A stretch of DNA of 64,000 nucleotides from Methanomicrobiales archaeon HGW-Methanomicrobiales-3 (GCA_002839605.1 PGYK01000011.1:1-64000); one strand, 5' to 3'. Positions 43,318 through 52,116 are shown, counted from the stretch's first letter. The notes: generated by a model not told the origin, from the letters alone. Numbers and translations are program-made.

Positions 43318-43602
43318 ATGAACAACGACAAAATCCCCTGCTGTGCCGCAGATGCGCTCCGGCGCATCCGGCAGATCCCGGTCAACGGGATCATGACCGG
43401 CATCACGATGCTTGACGAGACTATCGCGGACGTGAAGAAGCAGAACCCGGGAAATGATTCAGCAGTCAGCGAAGCGCTGATGAAGAAGATCCGGGTGTAC
43501 AACTATATCCCTCCGGGCGTTGCGGAAGCCTATGCCCGGGCAATCCTGGAAGAATACAGAAAGGCAAGGACAAATGACAACAATGCGAGAATAAAGGAGT
43601 GA
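43318..43602 (+). CDS. Conserved small protein, paralogue of the 47476 gene
   Basis: A 94-aa protein with an N-terminal IPCCAADALRRIRQIPVNGI and a C-terminal VYNYIPPGVAEAYARAILEEYRK. The latter matches FNYIPTKKIAEYREALLREYK in the 47476-47796 protein (the shared part is ~35 residues). Databases sometimes label such methanogen proteins as NAC family transcription factors, but I see no NAC domain. Probably a small helical adaptor of unknown role in this cluster. Confidence 0.7.
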   Translation: MNNDKIPCCAADALRRIRQIPVNGIMTGITMLDETIADVKKQNPGNDSAVSEALMKKIRVYNYIPPGVAEAYARAILEEYRKARTNDNNARIKE

Positions 43603-43612
43603 ACCGGGAGTT

Positions 43613-43849
43613 ATGACAAAGATCGAAGTACTCGGGACCGGCTGCGCGAAATGCAAGCGGTTGTTTGATAACGTTCAGGCAGCGGTACAGGAACTCGGCA
43701 TTGCTGCCGAGGTAGTGAAAGTCGAAAGCCTGGATGCAATTGTCGAGAGCGGCGTCATGATGACACCGGCGCTCATCATCAACGGGGAGATCGTGACGGA
43801 AGGCCGGGTGCCGGACGTGAACGAGATCAAAGCCCTGGTAACGGAGTGA
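43613..43849 (+). CDS. Small thioredoxin-like redox-active disulfide protein
   Basis: A 78-aa minimal thioredoxin-fold protein with the active-site motif GTGCAKCKRL (CxxC, C10 and C13) and MMTPALIINGE containing the cis-proline. Members are common in methanogens and lack a signal peptide, so it acts in the cytoplasm. It may reduce arsenate reductase or the cysteine-rich proteins that follow. It is followed 4 nt later by the DGC-domain gene. Confidence 0.86.
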   Translation: MTKIEVLGTGCAKCKRLFDNVQAAVQELGIAAEVVKVESLDAIVESGVMMTPALIINGEIVTEGRVPDVNEIKALVTE

Positions 43850-43853
43850 AAAA

Positions 43854-44318
43854 ATGGCAGAAGCACCATCATGTTCCTGCGGACAGAACGAGAAGAAACG
43901 GATCATCTTCCCCTGTGCCGGTCAGGCAAATACCGGACAGCTGACGAACCTTGCAGCCCTCCAGCTGACCGGGGAAGGATATGGGAGCATTGCCTGTGTG
44001 GCACTGCTTGCGACAGGTTCAGAGAGCCTTGTCGCGAACGCGATGAATGCTGAAGAGGTTGTCATCCTTGACGGCTGCCCGATGCTCTGCGCAAAGAAGA
44101 TTGCCGGTGCGCAGGGTGTGGCTGCGGGACAGCACCTTGTCGTGACGGAACTCGGGATCACCAAGGGCCCCTCGAAAGACTACACGCAGGACGATGTTGA
44201 GAAGATCGTCTCTGCCTGCTGGAAGGGAGTGGGCCGGACGAAAACCGCTGCATCCACGGACAAGAAATCCGACGGGAAGAACAGCGGGTGCGGATGCGGG
44301 TGCAACGGGACCTGCTAA
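43854..44318 (+). CDS. DGC-domain zinc-binding-type protein with cysteine-rich ends
   Basis: A 154-aa DGC-domain protein (named for the conserved DGC triad, here ILDGCPMLCAKKI). The N-terminus has PSCSCG and the C-terminus a GCGCGCNGTC tail, both rich in cysteine and likely to bind metals or metalloids. FPCAGQANTGQLTNLAA is the N-terminal domain strand. The family is small and its function is unproven. A shorter DGC gene follows. Confidence 0.8.
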   Translation: MAEAPSCSCGQNEKKRIIFPCAGQANTGQLTNLAALQLTGEGYGSIACVALLATGSESLVANAMNAEEVVILDGCPMLCAKKIAGAQGVAAGQHLVVTELGITKGPSKDYTQDDVEKIVSACWKGVGRTKTAASTDKKSDGKNSGCGCGCNGTC

Positions 44319-44334
44319 AAATTTTAAAGATATC

Positions 44335-44682
44335 ATGACCTGCGCCATCGTTACCTGCTCGGGCATCTCGAACACCGGCAAACTCACCACGCAGGCCGGG
44401 ATGCTCCTGATGCAGAGAAAGCCGGGAATGTTCCTCTGCATGAACTGCAAGCAGTCCGCCGAGACCCTGCGGATCGATGCCGGGGGAGCGGAGCGTCTTA
44501 TCGTGCTCGACGGGTGCACGGACTGCTGTGCGACAAAGAAACTCACCGCGGCCGGCCTTGTACCGGACGTTCATATCATCGCCACTGAGCTCGGGATCGA
44601 GAAGAACGGCATGGCGGATGTGAAGTACGATGAGATCGAGACGGTGATCCGGGCGATTCTGGATACGGCATCCTGCCCGTAA
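44335..44682 (+). CDS. DGC-domain protein, short paralogue
   Basis: A 115-aa paralogue of the preceding gene with VTCSGISNTGKLTTQAG, CMNCKQSAETLRIDAGG and LDGCTDCCATKKL (the DGC motif). It starts at ATG 44335; the frame is open upstream inside the previous gene, but that part is a shadow. It lacks the C-terminal cysteine-rich tail. The tandem pair may hold metal or metalloid ions. Function unknown. Confidence 0.78.
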   Translation: MTCAIVTCSGISNTGKLTTQAGMLLMQRKPGMFLCMNCKQSAETLRIDAGGAERLIVLDGCTDCCATKKLTAAGLVPDVHIIATELGIEKNGMADVKYDEIETVIRAILDTASCP

Positions 44683-44798
44683 GAGAGTGGATAAGTCCTG
44701 TGCGTATGTGATGAAATGAATGATCGAACAGATTTACACCAGGACATAGGGTTTTTCCAGGGCTTTTCGCACCGGACCGGCAAAACTGAGGAATTGGA

Positions 44799-45236
44799 AT
44801 GAACAAATCAGAAGCAGCACGAGACAGTTTTAGTAAGGGGATAACGTGTTCGGCTTCCGTTTTTGGCGCATTTGCGCAGGATCTCGAACTTGATGAGAAG
44901 ACTGCACGGAAGATCGCCTGCGGGTTTGGCGGGGGCATCTCCCGTACCGGAAATATCTGCGGCGCGGTATCCGGCGCGATCATGGTGATTGGCCTGAAGT
45001 ACGGCAAGGAAGTGCCGGGCGATGACGGGGGTGCAACAGAAAAGACCCGGGCGCTCACCCGCCAGTTCATCCAGGAATTTGAGCAGAAGCACGGCTCGGT
45101 GAACTGCACCGATATCCTCGGGTACAACCTGAGCGTCCAGGCAGAGTACGATGAAGCCGCAAAGGCAAACCTGTTCAAAACACAATGCCCTGCCTGCGTA
45201 CGCGATGCTGCGGAGATCCTTGAGCGGATTCTTTAA
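44799..45236 (+). CDS. C_GCAxxG_C_C family protein, divergent member
   Basis: A 145-aa protein. The expected layout is present: ITCSASVFGAFAQDLELD (C17), GGGISRTGNICGAVSGAIMVIG (the GCAxxG equivalent is NICGAVSG), and later CTDILG and QCPACVRD with paired cysteines. It is more divergent than the 8834-9310 member; the first glycine-cysteine pair is altered. In the arsenic cluster it may act as a redox or metal-binding factor. No experimental role is known to me. Confidence 0.75.
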   Translation: MNKSEAARDSFSKGITCSASVFGAFAQDLELDEKTARKIACGFGGGISRTGNICGAVSGAIMVIGLKYGKEVPGDDGGATEKTRALTRQFIQEFEQKHGSVNCTDILGYNLSVQAEYDEAAKANLFKTQCPACVRDAAEILERIL

Positions 45237-45254
45237 GAAGATCTGAAAGGTGAA

Positions 45255-46340
45255 ATGATGATAGAAAAGCCGGTAAAACAACTCTCTTTCCTTGACCGCT
45301 ACCTGACTCTCTGGATCTTCCTTGCGATGGCGATCGGTATCGGCATCGGCTACCTCGCGCCATCAGTACCGTCTGTAATCACCGGCCTCTCGGTCGGGAC
45401 CACTTCTATCCCGATCGCGATCGGCCTTATCCTGATGATGTACCCGCCACTCGCGAAGGTGAAGTACGAGGAACTCCCGAAGGTTTTCAGGAACACAAAA
45501 GTTCTTGGTCTGTCACTGATCCAGAACTGGATTGTCGGCCCGGTGCTGATGTTCGTCCTCGCAGTTGTCTTCCTCCGCGACCAGCCGCTCTTCATGTACG
45601 GCCTGATCCTTGTCGGGATTGCCCGCTGCATCGCTATGGTGATCGTCTGGAACGATCTTGCGGAAGGCGACTGCGAGTACTGCGCCGCGATTGTGGGCCT
45701 GAACTCGCTCTTCCAGGTCTTCTTCTACTCGGTCTATGCCTGGTTCTTCATCACGTACCTGCCGCCCCTGCTCGGGCTCGGAGCTGGATCTGCGGTCTCG
45801 ATAACGATAGTCCAGATTGCCGAGAGTGTCTTTGTTTATCTTGGCATCCCCTTCATCGCCGGCATGGTGACGCGGTATGCCTTGCTCCGCGTGAAGTCGA
45901 AGGCATGGTACGAACAGGTCTTCATCCCGAAGATCTCCCCGATCACGCTCATCGCCCTGCTCTTCACGATTATCGTAATGTTCTCGCTCAAGGGGGAGTA
46001 TATCGTTAACGTGCCGTTCGATGTGGTCATGGTTGCAGTCCCGCTGCTCTTCTACTTCGTCATCATGTTCTTTGCGAGTTTCTGGATGTCGTGGCGCATG
46101 GGCGTTGATTACCAGAAGTCGGCGTCGCTCTCGTTCACCGCCGCCTCCAATAACTTCGAGCTCGCGATTGCGGTTGCCATCGCAGTCTTCGGCATCGCAT
46201 CACCGGCAGCATTTGCCACCGTCATCGGGCCGCTTGTCGAAGTGCCGGTCCTCATCGGACTGGTGAACGTTTCGCTCTGGCTCCGGGAGAAATGGTATGG
46301 CGGGAAGAATGACGGGACGTGCAGCACGTCGCTGCGGTGA
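45255..46340 (+). CDS. acr3: ACR3-family arsenite efflux permease
   Basis: A 361-aa permease with about ten helices. It matches ACR3 in length and in blocks [41 protein letters not shown] (the conserved Cys of ACR3 is in this loop), and [26 protein letters not shown]3 exports arsenite using the proton gradient. It starts 18 nt after the previous gene and is followed by arsC. This is the clearest arsenic-specific gene in the window. Confidence 0.94.
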   Translation: MMIEKPVKQLSFLDRYLTLWIFLAMAIGIGIGYLAPSVPSVITGLSVGTTSIPIAIGLILMMYPPLAKVKYEELPKVFRNTKVLGLSLIQNWIVGPVLMFVLAVVFLRDQPLFMYGLILVGIARCIAMVIVWNDLAEGDCEYCAAIVGLNSLFQVFFYSVYAWFFITYLPPLLGLGAGSAVSITIVQIAESVFVYLGIPFIAGMVTRYALLRVKSKAWYEQVFIPKISPITLIALLFTIIVMFSLKGEYIVNVPFDVVMVAVPLLFYFVIMFFASFWMSWRMGVDYQKSASLSFTAASNNFELAIAVAIAVFGIASPAAFATVIGPLVEVPVLIGLVNVSLWLREKWYGGKNDGTCSTSLR

Positions 46341-46358
46341 AAGAAAAACGGTGTCATC

Positions 46359-46778
46359 ATGAAAAAGAAAGTCCTGTTCATCTGCACCCACAACGCCGCC
46401 CGCTCCCAGATGGCGGAAGGGTACATGAATGCAAAGTACGGTGACCGCTACGAAGTTTTCAGTGCCGGGACCGAAGTCACCCGGGTCCACCCCATGGCAA
46501 TTGAAGTTATGAAGGAGATTGGGATCGATATCTCAGGGCACCGGTCGAAACTTCTCGACGAGTTCTTCGACAACGGGATCGAAACAGTGGTGACCGTCTG
46601 CGACGCGGCAAACCAGGCGTGCCCGTTCTTCCCGGGCGCAAAAGAAGTCATCCACCAGAGTTTTACGGACCCTTCGGGATTCACGGGATCGGATGAGGAA
46701 ATCCGGGCCGGGTTCCGCAAGGTACGCGATGAGATTATCCATTGGATCGATGCGACATTCGGAAGTACTCATGCGTAA
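46359..46778 (+). CDS. arsC: Arsenate reductase, thioredoxin-linked (LMW phosphatase type)
   Basis: A 139-aa protein with the N-terminal P-loop VLFICTHNAARSQMAEG (nucleophilic C at ~10), the FSAGTEVTRVHPMAIEVMKEIGID segment and two downstream cysteines in VTVCDAANQACPFF, as in thioredoxin-coupled ArsC. It reduces arsenate to arsenite for export by ACR3. The next gene starts inside its last codons, so translation is coupled. Confidence 0.92.
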   Translation: MKKKVLFICTHNAARSQMAEGYMNAKYGDRYEVFSAGTEVTRVHPMAIEVMKEIGIDISGHRSKLLDEFFDNGIETVVTVCDAANQACPFFPGAKEVIHQSFTDPSGFTGSDEEIRAGFRKVRDEIIHWIDATFGSTHA

Positions 46779-47451
46779 AGTCCCACCTCACCCGGAATAT
46801 CCTCCTGAAGAAGGCCGCTACCTGCGGGGGAACGACTATTCCCCGGCAGCAGTCATCATCATTCTCACCTACGATGCCGAGGCAATTCCACCCGAGATCG
46901 AGAAACTGGTGCGGACCGGCGTGGAATCCGGAGCAGCCCTCTCCGGCACGCTCCAGACCGCAAACATCGGCATCGAGAAGGTCATCTGTAACATCGTGGC
47001 AAACCCGAATATCCGCTATCTCATTCTCGGAGGGCCGGAGTCTGATGGACACAAGACTGGCGATGCAATTAAGGCACTCCTGAAAAACGGGGTTGATGAG
47101 AAGAAACGCATCATCGACACTACCGGCCTTACCGCGGTCCTCCACAATGTCCCGGACGAGTTCATCCAGCGGTTCCGCGAGCAGCTGACGCTTGTGGACT
47201 GCCAGTTCCAGGATGAGGATGTGATAAGGAAGGCCGTGTGGTCCTGTTTTCAGGAGAACCCCGTTGAGTTCCGGGGTCAGATGCTTTTTGATCCCGGGGC
47301 ATTTCCGGAGCCCCCGCTGAGCGGGAAGCTCACCTGGAAGGTCACGCAGCCCTGGTCGGAGCCGGGCGATGATAAGGAACGGGCGGCAAAGCAGAAGGCC
47401 CTTGAGCTGATCGAGCGCCTGAAGAAGAAGCAGGGGAACGCAGGATCATAA
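46771..47451 (+). CDS. Stand-alone MtrA-like corrinoid protein
   Basis: A 226-aa protein closely following MtrA, the corrinoid-carrying subunit of tetrahydromethanopterin:coenzyme M methyltransferase. LSGTLQTANIGIEKVICNIVANPNIRYLILGGPE and SDGHKTGDAIKALLKNGVD are the core; His94 in SDGHKTGD is the expected lower cobalt ligand. No C-terminal membrane helix is seen, so it is soluble. None of the other seven Mtr subunits is present. It overlaps arsC by 8 nt (ATG 46771, GGAAG upstream), and the frame is open further upstream only inside arsC. Inference: a corrinoid methyl-transfer role in metalloid handling, or a decoy of unknown function. Confidence 0.85.
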   Translation: MRKVPPHPEYPPEEGRYLRGNDYSPAAVIIILTYDAEAIPPEIEKLVRTGVESGAALSGTLQTANIGIEKVICNIVANPNIRYLILGGPESDGHKTGDAIKALLKNGVDEKKRIIDTTGLTAVLHNVPDEFIQRFREQLTLVDCQFQDEDVIRKAVWSCFQENPVEFRGQMLFDPGAFPEPPLSGKLTWKVTQPWSEPGDDKERAAKQKALELIERLKKKQGNAGS

Positions 47452-47475
47452 GGGGAGAAATAAGCCCTGCGCCGG

Positions 47476-47796
47476 TCACGTATCCCGCGTCATCTCTTCC
47501 CGGATCCGCGCAATATCGTCCGGCCTGAGCATTTTATACTCGCGCAGGAGCGCTTCACGGTATTCCGCGATCTTCTTTGTCGGGATGTAGTTGAACTTCA
47601 TAACCCGTTTCACCAGTTCGTCCGTGATCGCGTCTTCGTTATGGAGGCCAAGGCCGTACACATCGAGAAGAATCCAGTCCAGCCGGTCGATGCCGGTCTC
47701 TTTCCCATCAATTGCGATCTTCTTGATCTTGATCTGGTCGGGGGGAATCCCGCCGCAGATGGTGCAGTAGGAACCGTCTTTTCCATCGCCGCTCAT
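47476..47796 (-). CDS. Conserved small protein, paralogue of the 43318 gene
   Basis: A 106-aa protein with a two-cysteine N-terminus (YCTICGG), KKIAIDGKETGIDRLDWILLDV in the middle and FNYIPTKKIAEYREALLREYK near the end. It shares the C-terminal block with the 43318-43602 protein. The two bracket the cluster on opposite strands. Function unknown; a small regulator or adaptor is possible. Confidence 0.7.
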   Translation of the reverse strand: MSGDGKDGSYCTICGGIPPDQIKIKKIAIDGKETGIDRLDWILLDVYGLGLHNEDAITDELVKRVMKFNYIPTKKIAEYREALLREYKMLRPDDIARIREEMTRDT

Positions 47797-47803
47797 GGCC
47801 CGC

Positions 47804-48196
47804 TCACTCCCGGATCATGGTCAGGCTCATCTTGAACCGCGTAACGGCAGATAGTGCATGAGGGACGTTGGCGGGGAAGATGATAGTCTCCCCTTCCTTC
47901 ATGGAGAAGGTCTGCCCCGCAACCCAGACCTCACACTCCCCTTCAAGGATAGTCACCGTTGCATCGTAAGGGGCCGTGTGCTCGGACAATCCTTCGTTCT
48001 CGTCAAACGAGAAGAGCGTGATGCTGCCTGCCTTCCGGTTGATGATCATCCGACTTGCTACCGTCCCGTCCTGGTAGCTGACCAGATCCTTCAGGTTCAG
48101 CACTTTGCCTTTGAGCTCTTCGCGCTTTTTGTCGGGTTTATCCGACATTCCGATAGTCTCGGGTTTGAATTCCATGACCAGCTCCCTCGCGTCCAT
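47804..48196 (-). CDS. Cupin-domain protein
   Basis: A 130-aa protein with a typical small cupin in its second half: LFSFDENEGLSEHTAPYDATVTILEGECEVWV (first motif) and IIFPANVPHALSAV (second motif, His ligand). The N-terminal ~40 residues are charged and helical. An internal start at 48175 is possible. It lies 7 nt upstream of the small paralogue gene on the minus strand, so the two are co-transcribed. Substrate unknown. Confidence 0.82.
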   Translation of the reverse strand: MDARELVMEFKPETIGMSDKPDKKREELKGKVLNLKDLVSYQDGTVASRMIINRKAGSITLFSFDENEGLSEHTAPYDATVTILEGECEVWVAGQTFSMKEGETIIFPANVPHALSAVTRFKMSLTMIRE

Positions 48197-48249
48197 TCTC
48201 CGTTTTTTGAGAGATTCTGTCTGCCGGAGTAAATAGGTATGGGAATTTT

Positions 48250-49869
48250 TCAGGCCTTCAGCATCCGGGCCATGTCAGCCTCGACCGTGGTGTTGGGCTT
48301 GAGGTCGAAGTTCTTCACCAGCACATCCAGCACGGCAGGCGAGACGAATCCGGGAAGTTTCGGACCGAGCGTGATGTCTTTGACGCCGAGCGAGAGCAGG
48401 GAGAGCAGGACAAGAACCGCCTTCTGCTCGTACCATGCGATGTTGTACGATATGGGCAGTTCGTTGATGCCGACACCGAACGCCTTTGCAAGTGCCTGGG
48501 CGATCACGACGAGCGAATAACAGTCATTGCACTGGCCGGCATCGAGCACCCGGGGGATACCTCCGATTGTACCGAGGCCGAGGCTGTTGTACCGGTACTT
48601 GGCACAGCCGGCCGTGAGGATGACCGTGTCCTTCGGGAGTGCCTTTGCAAACTCCGTGTAGTACTCCCGTTCCTTCTGCCGGCCGTCACAGCCTGCCATG
48701 ACAATGAAGCGTTTTATCGCACCGCTCTTCACCGCACCCACGACCGTATCTGCCAACGCAAGGACCGCGTCATGGGCGCAGCCGGTGATGAGGTCACTCC
48801 CGCTTCCGGGAAGGGCGGTCGGCGGTTGACAGGTCTTGGCGAGCGCGATGATCTTCGAGAAGTCCTTCTTCCCGCCCGGGCCGGCTTCGATATTCGGCAC
48901 ACCCGAAAAGCCGGTCAGGCCGGTCGTGAACAGGCGGCCCTTGTAGGTATCTTTTGGGGGAACGAGGCAGTTGGTCGTGAACAGGACCGGGCCGTTGAAC
49001 TGCTCGAACTCCTCCTTCTGGTGCCACCAGGAGCTCCCGTAGTTTCCGACAAGATGGCTGTATTTTTTGAAAGCCGGGTAGGCATGGGCCGGCAGCATCT
49101 CACCGTGGGTGTACACATCAACACCCGCATCCCTTGACTGTTCAAGGAGCATCTCGAGGTCCTTTAAGTCATGGCCGGTGATCAGGATACCCGGGCGCGT
49201 CCCGACCGTTGTCTTCACGCTGGTGATCTGCGGTTTGCCATAGGCAGATGTGTTGGCAGCATCGAGCAGTGCAAGCACGCTGACACCGGTGTTTCCGCAC
49301 TCCATCACGAGCGCGATCATGTCGGGAACCGGCAGGTCCTTTTCCGTGGATGCAAGTCCTTTCTGGAGGAACGTGGTAATTGCCGGATCGGTCTTGCCGA
49401 GCACGGCAGCGTGGGTATAGTACGCCGAGATCCCCTTGAGCCCGAAGAGGAGCGTTGACCGGAGCGAGCGGACATCTTCGTTTGCGGTCGAAAGGATACC
49501 GACGGATTTTGCCTTTTCGAGGATGTCGGCATCACCCTTCGGCTTCCAGGTGCATGCATCGGGTTCCGTGCTGCCGCTTGCCGGGAGTGCGTCCCGGATC
49601 GCGACGGCTTTGTTGATCATTTCGGTAAACCGGGCCTTGTCAAAGTTGACGTTGGTCAGCGTTGCAAAGAGGGCGTCCGCGATGAACATTCCCGCGTCCG
49701 GGCTGCCCTTCCCCTTCTCCATTGCCGCAAGGTTCCGGATCGCGATTCCCTTGCAGAGGTGGATGAGCACATCCTGGTATGCAGCAATCTCGTCATCTTT
49801 GCCGCAGACACCTTTTACCGTACATCCCGTTCCTTTGACGGTCTCTTCGCACTGGTTACAGAACATCAT
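48250..49869 (-). CDS. hcp: Hydroxylamine reductase (hybrid cluster protein)
   Basis: A 539-aa protein. The N-terminal [4Fe-4S] motif is [23 protein letters not shown]. The hybrid Fe-S-O cluster ligands lie in the C-terminal half ([41 protein letters not shown]). It reduces hydroxylamine or nitric oxide and protects against nitrosative stress. The start at 49869 follows AAGGAG at the right spacing; the frame is open upstream but that part overlaps the divergent regulator region. It is divergent from an HxlR-family regulator. Confidence 0.94.
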   Translation of the reverse strand: MMFCNQCEETVKGTGCTVKGVCGKDDEIAAYQDVLIHLCKGIAIRNLAAMEKGKGSPDAGMFIADALFATLTNVNFDKARFTEMINKAVAIRDALPASGSTEPDACTWKPKGDADILEKAKSVGILSTANEDVRSLRSTLLFGLKGISAYYTHAAVLGKTDPAITTFLQKGLASTEKDLPVPDMIALVMECGNTGVSVLALLDAANTSAYGKPQITSVKTTVGTRPGILITGHDLKDLEMLLEQSRDAGVDVYTHGEMLPAHAYPAFKKYSHLVGNYGSSWWHQKEEFEQFNGPVLFTTNCLVPPKDTYKGRLFTTGLTGFSGVPNIEAGPGGKKDFSKIIALAKTCQPPTALPGSGSDLITGCAHDAVLALADTVVGAVKSGAIKRFIVMAGCDGRQKEREYYTEFAKALPKDTVILTAGCAKYRYNSLGLGTIGGIPRVLDAGQCNDCYSLVVIAQALAKAFGVGINELPISYNIAWYEQKAVLVLLSLLSLGVKDITLGPKLPGFVSPAVLDVLVKNFDLKPNTTVEADMARMLKA

Positions 49870-49890
49870 TGCATCTCCTTGAATTTCTTT

Positions 49891-49907
49891 TTGATACAAG
49901 ATATCAA
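49891..49907. promoter_or_regulatory. Candidate operator between hcp and HxlR gene
   Basis: TTGATA and TATCAA form a 6-bp inverted repeat with a 5-nt spacer, in the 83-bp divergent gap. A TATA-type box TTATAAATA at 49920-49928 is ~25 nt before the HxlR start, suggesting a leaderless message. A second small palindrome GTATAC is at 49910-49915. The HxlR protein may bind here and control both genes. Confidence 0.45.
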
Positions 49908-49952
49908 TAGTATACCAGGTTATAAATACCCGGGAGTTTCCAAATACATACC

Positions 49953-50312
49953 ATGCAGGATTCATGCACGGTCAGCCAGACGGTCCGGTACCTCTCGAAA
50001 CGATGGACGCTGCTCATCATCCTCGAACTGTACAAGGGCAGGGAGTACACCCGGAGGTTTTCCGAGCTCCGTGATGCCCTTGCCGGTATCACGCCCAAAG
50101 TTTTGTCCGAGCGGCTCAGGGAACTTGAGCACGAGGGGATCGTGACCCGGCACGTGGACCAGACCTCATTCCCGGTCCGGACCGAGTACACGCTGACCGA
50201 GAGCGGGATCGAGATCATTGACGTGATCCGGACGATAAAAAGCTGGGCGCTGAAATGGAAGATCGACAATGTCCCCTGCGGCGAGCAGGATTGCAGTGTG
50301 TGCGTGTTGTGA
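49953..50312 (+). CDS. HxlR-family winged-helix regulator
   Basis: A 119-aa protein with the HxlR pattern: [54 protein letters not shown] (recognition helix) and [11 protein letters not shown] (wing). Extra cysteines occur at the N-terminus (C5) and in the C-terminal [11 protein letters not shown], so a thiol or metal-based sensor is possible. Divergent from hcp, which it probably controls in response to redox or nitrosative signals. Confidence 0.88.
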   Translation: MQDSCTVSQTVRYLSKRWTLLIILELYKGREYTRRFSELRDALAGITPKVLSERLRELEHEGIVTRHVDQTSFPVRTEYTLTESGIEIIDVIRTIKSWALKWKIDNVPCGEQDCSVCVL

Positions 50313-50418
50313 ACTGCTTATATCCCGCTCGTCCCGATGGCCGGGCAGGACCGGGCTCAGGTCCTGAACAGGGTGACTGATCAGAAGGGGGTTGAGATCA
50401 TGACGCGGTATAAAAAAA

Positions 50419-50613
50419 TCATCGTTTCAGGAGATATTTGTTCAGTTCCATCGTGATTTTGTAGAGCATTGGCCGGCCCAGCAGGTCATCCGCATCGATC
50501 TTCATCTCCACGAGCTCCTGGTGCGTGAAGGAACGATCCTTAACCTGGTTCCCCTCGCTCCAGCAAACAATAATGCCATTATCCGTCTTCTTGCTGCTCA
50601 CCAGATCATGCAT
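50419..50613 (-). CDS. Small hypothetical protein
   Basis: A 64-aa protein beginning MHDLVSSKKTDNGI with a central IIVCWSEGNQVKDRSFTHQELVEMKI and a C-terminal TMELNKYLLKR. No known domain. Composition is protein-like and the frame fills the gap between the HxlR gene and the NreA operon on the opposite strand. The ~200 bp downstream of NreA shows no gene. Function unknown. Confidence 0.5.
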   Translation of the reverse strand: MHDLVSSKKTDNGIIVCWSEGNQVKDRSFTHQELVEMKIDADDLLGRPMLYKITMELNKYLLKR

Positions 50614-50815
50614 AGTATGGCATGAAGACTAAAAAGTATTGAAAGTATCTGAAAAATCCTGTGCTGCACCATTACAGACCGATACCGGGGGAGTACGGGA
50701 AAACGGGTTTGCACCGGTTCATTCGGATCCATCACGACACCGATACCTCAGTCAAGCGATTATCAGGAATACCCATGCACACTTTTCATGAGAGGCCGAC
50801 TACCCTTGCGCAGGC

Positions 50816-51964
50816 TTACCAGAAGTGATCCAGCGTCCGCTGCGTTCTGAGTTCGGGTATCAGCGTGCTGTGCGGCACCCACCGGTCCGATCCGATGAGG
50901 GCTACTGCGTGATGGACAGCGGCATCCAGCGATACCCCGTGGGCAGGCGGGCTTGCCATCGCCTTCCGCGTTGCCTCCCGGATCACCCAGGTCCCGAGCG
51001 GGGCCCAGTATTCAGAAGAGACGCTCCGGATCACGATAACCCGGGCACAGCGCCGGATGGATTGGAGGTATTCGCAGACCGCGAGCCGGGCAGAGTAGTA
51101 CGCACCCGAGATCGGGGAGTACCCGGATTTTGTCATGCCCTCCCGGTCCTGCACGATCACCTCATCCTCCCCGCCCCAGAGGGTCTGCTTTCCCCAGATC
51201 TCGATCATCTCGTACTTCCAGTCGCCCGGCACGAGGATACAGGCAATGCGGTTACCGTAGATCTCTCCTGAAAAGACACGGATCTCCTCAACCGGGGGGA
51301 ACCGGGCAATCTCTTTCTTGAGACCGGTCGAGAGCGTGTCGTCAACGGCCGTGATCGCCCACCGGGTGGGAACGAACTTCCGCCGTTTCCCGAGGAGCCC
51401 GGCCGTCATCAGTTTCGTTATCTGGTACACATCCACCCCGTCAGAAGAGAGCGCGATTGCCGCATCGGTTGCGCCGATATCGGTATCCGAGGTGATCCGG
51501 TCAACGGCCCGGCCAACAGTTGCGCTCCCGAGAAGATCCATCTTCTTCACCGCACCGGTGAACCCGACCGGTGCCACAGTGCCGTCGAAATTTAACGAGA
51601 ATGCAACCGGCCTCTCGAAGTACACATCCACGTCGATTGGCTTTGCAGAGAGGGCGATCTCCTGGAGGCTGCCACCCACCGCGTGCAGCCCCGCGTTCCC
51701 GCGGATGGTCCGGGCGCGGAGGTTCACGATCTCATCCATCCCGAGATTGTTCCGGATCCAGTCCGGGGGATTGTCAGAATCGTTGATGAGGAGCGGCCCG
51801 CCCCGGATATCCGGGTACCCGTAGCTCCCGATGAAGACCGAAGGAGAACTCCCCTGGTACGTGCTCGACGGCTTCATCGCAACCTGCGCATGGAACCGGC
51901 TCATGATCGGGCAGCGGGGAAGCCCGCACATCCCTTTTCCCTTGCACTCAACACAGCGCATCAT
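50816..51964 (-). CDS. nreA: Archaeal DNA repair protein NreA
   Basis: A 382-aa protein. The N-terminal zinc finger is CVECKGKGMCGLPRCP. The NreA body includes SPSVFIGSYGYPDIRGGPL and LLGSATVGRAVDRI. The C-terminus QRTLDHFW is a PCNA-interacting peptide (QxxLxxFx type), as in characterised archaeal NreA. It acts in DNA damage tolerance, probably with PCNA. It is the last gene of a minus-strand unit and overlaps the small decayed gene (TGATG-type overlap). Confidence 0.93.
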   Translation of the reverse strand: MMRCVECKGKGMCGLPRCPIMSRFHAQVAMKPSSTYQGSSPSVFIGSYGYPDIRGGPLLINDSDNPPDWIRNNLGMDEIVNLRARTIRGNAGLHAVGGSLQEIALSAKPIDVDVYFERPVAFSLNFDGTVAPVGFTGAVKKMDLLGSATVGRAVDRITSDTDIGATDAAIALSSDGVDVYQITKLMTAGLLGKRRKFVPTRWAITAVDDTLSTGLKKEIARFPPVEEIRVFSGEIYGNRIACILVPGDWKYEMIEIWGKQTLWGGEDEVIVQDREGMTKSGYSPISGAYYSARLAVCEYLQSIRRCARVIVIRSVSSEYWAPLGTWVIREATRKAMASPPAHGVSLDAAVHHAVALIGSDRWVPHSTLIPELRTQRTLDHFW

Positions 51965-52116
51965 GGCTGAACCCCGCGGAGGTCGTTACCTGCGATGACC
52001 CGGACCGGGCGGACATCTTTTTTGAGCCGTGCACCATCGCCCTGGTCAAAGGCTGCCGGACCATGAACCACCATCACGGCAGGACCCATCAGGGTATTAT
52101 TCGGGGGGTTTGTCAT
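51961..52116 (-). pseudogene. Truncated DUF2117-like remnant
   Basis: A 51-codon frame that exactly fills the gap between the zinc-ribbon gene and nreA, overlapping both by a few bases. MVVHGPAAFDQGDGARL and VRPVRVIAG resemble the N-terminus of the DUF2117 family of methanogens, which starts with a VVHGPE-type strand. Full-length members are several times longer, and this one ends soon after RVIAG, so it looks like a decayed or deleted copy. An alternative is a real mini-protein kept for translational coupling. No good ribosome site is seen. Confidence 0.45.
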
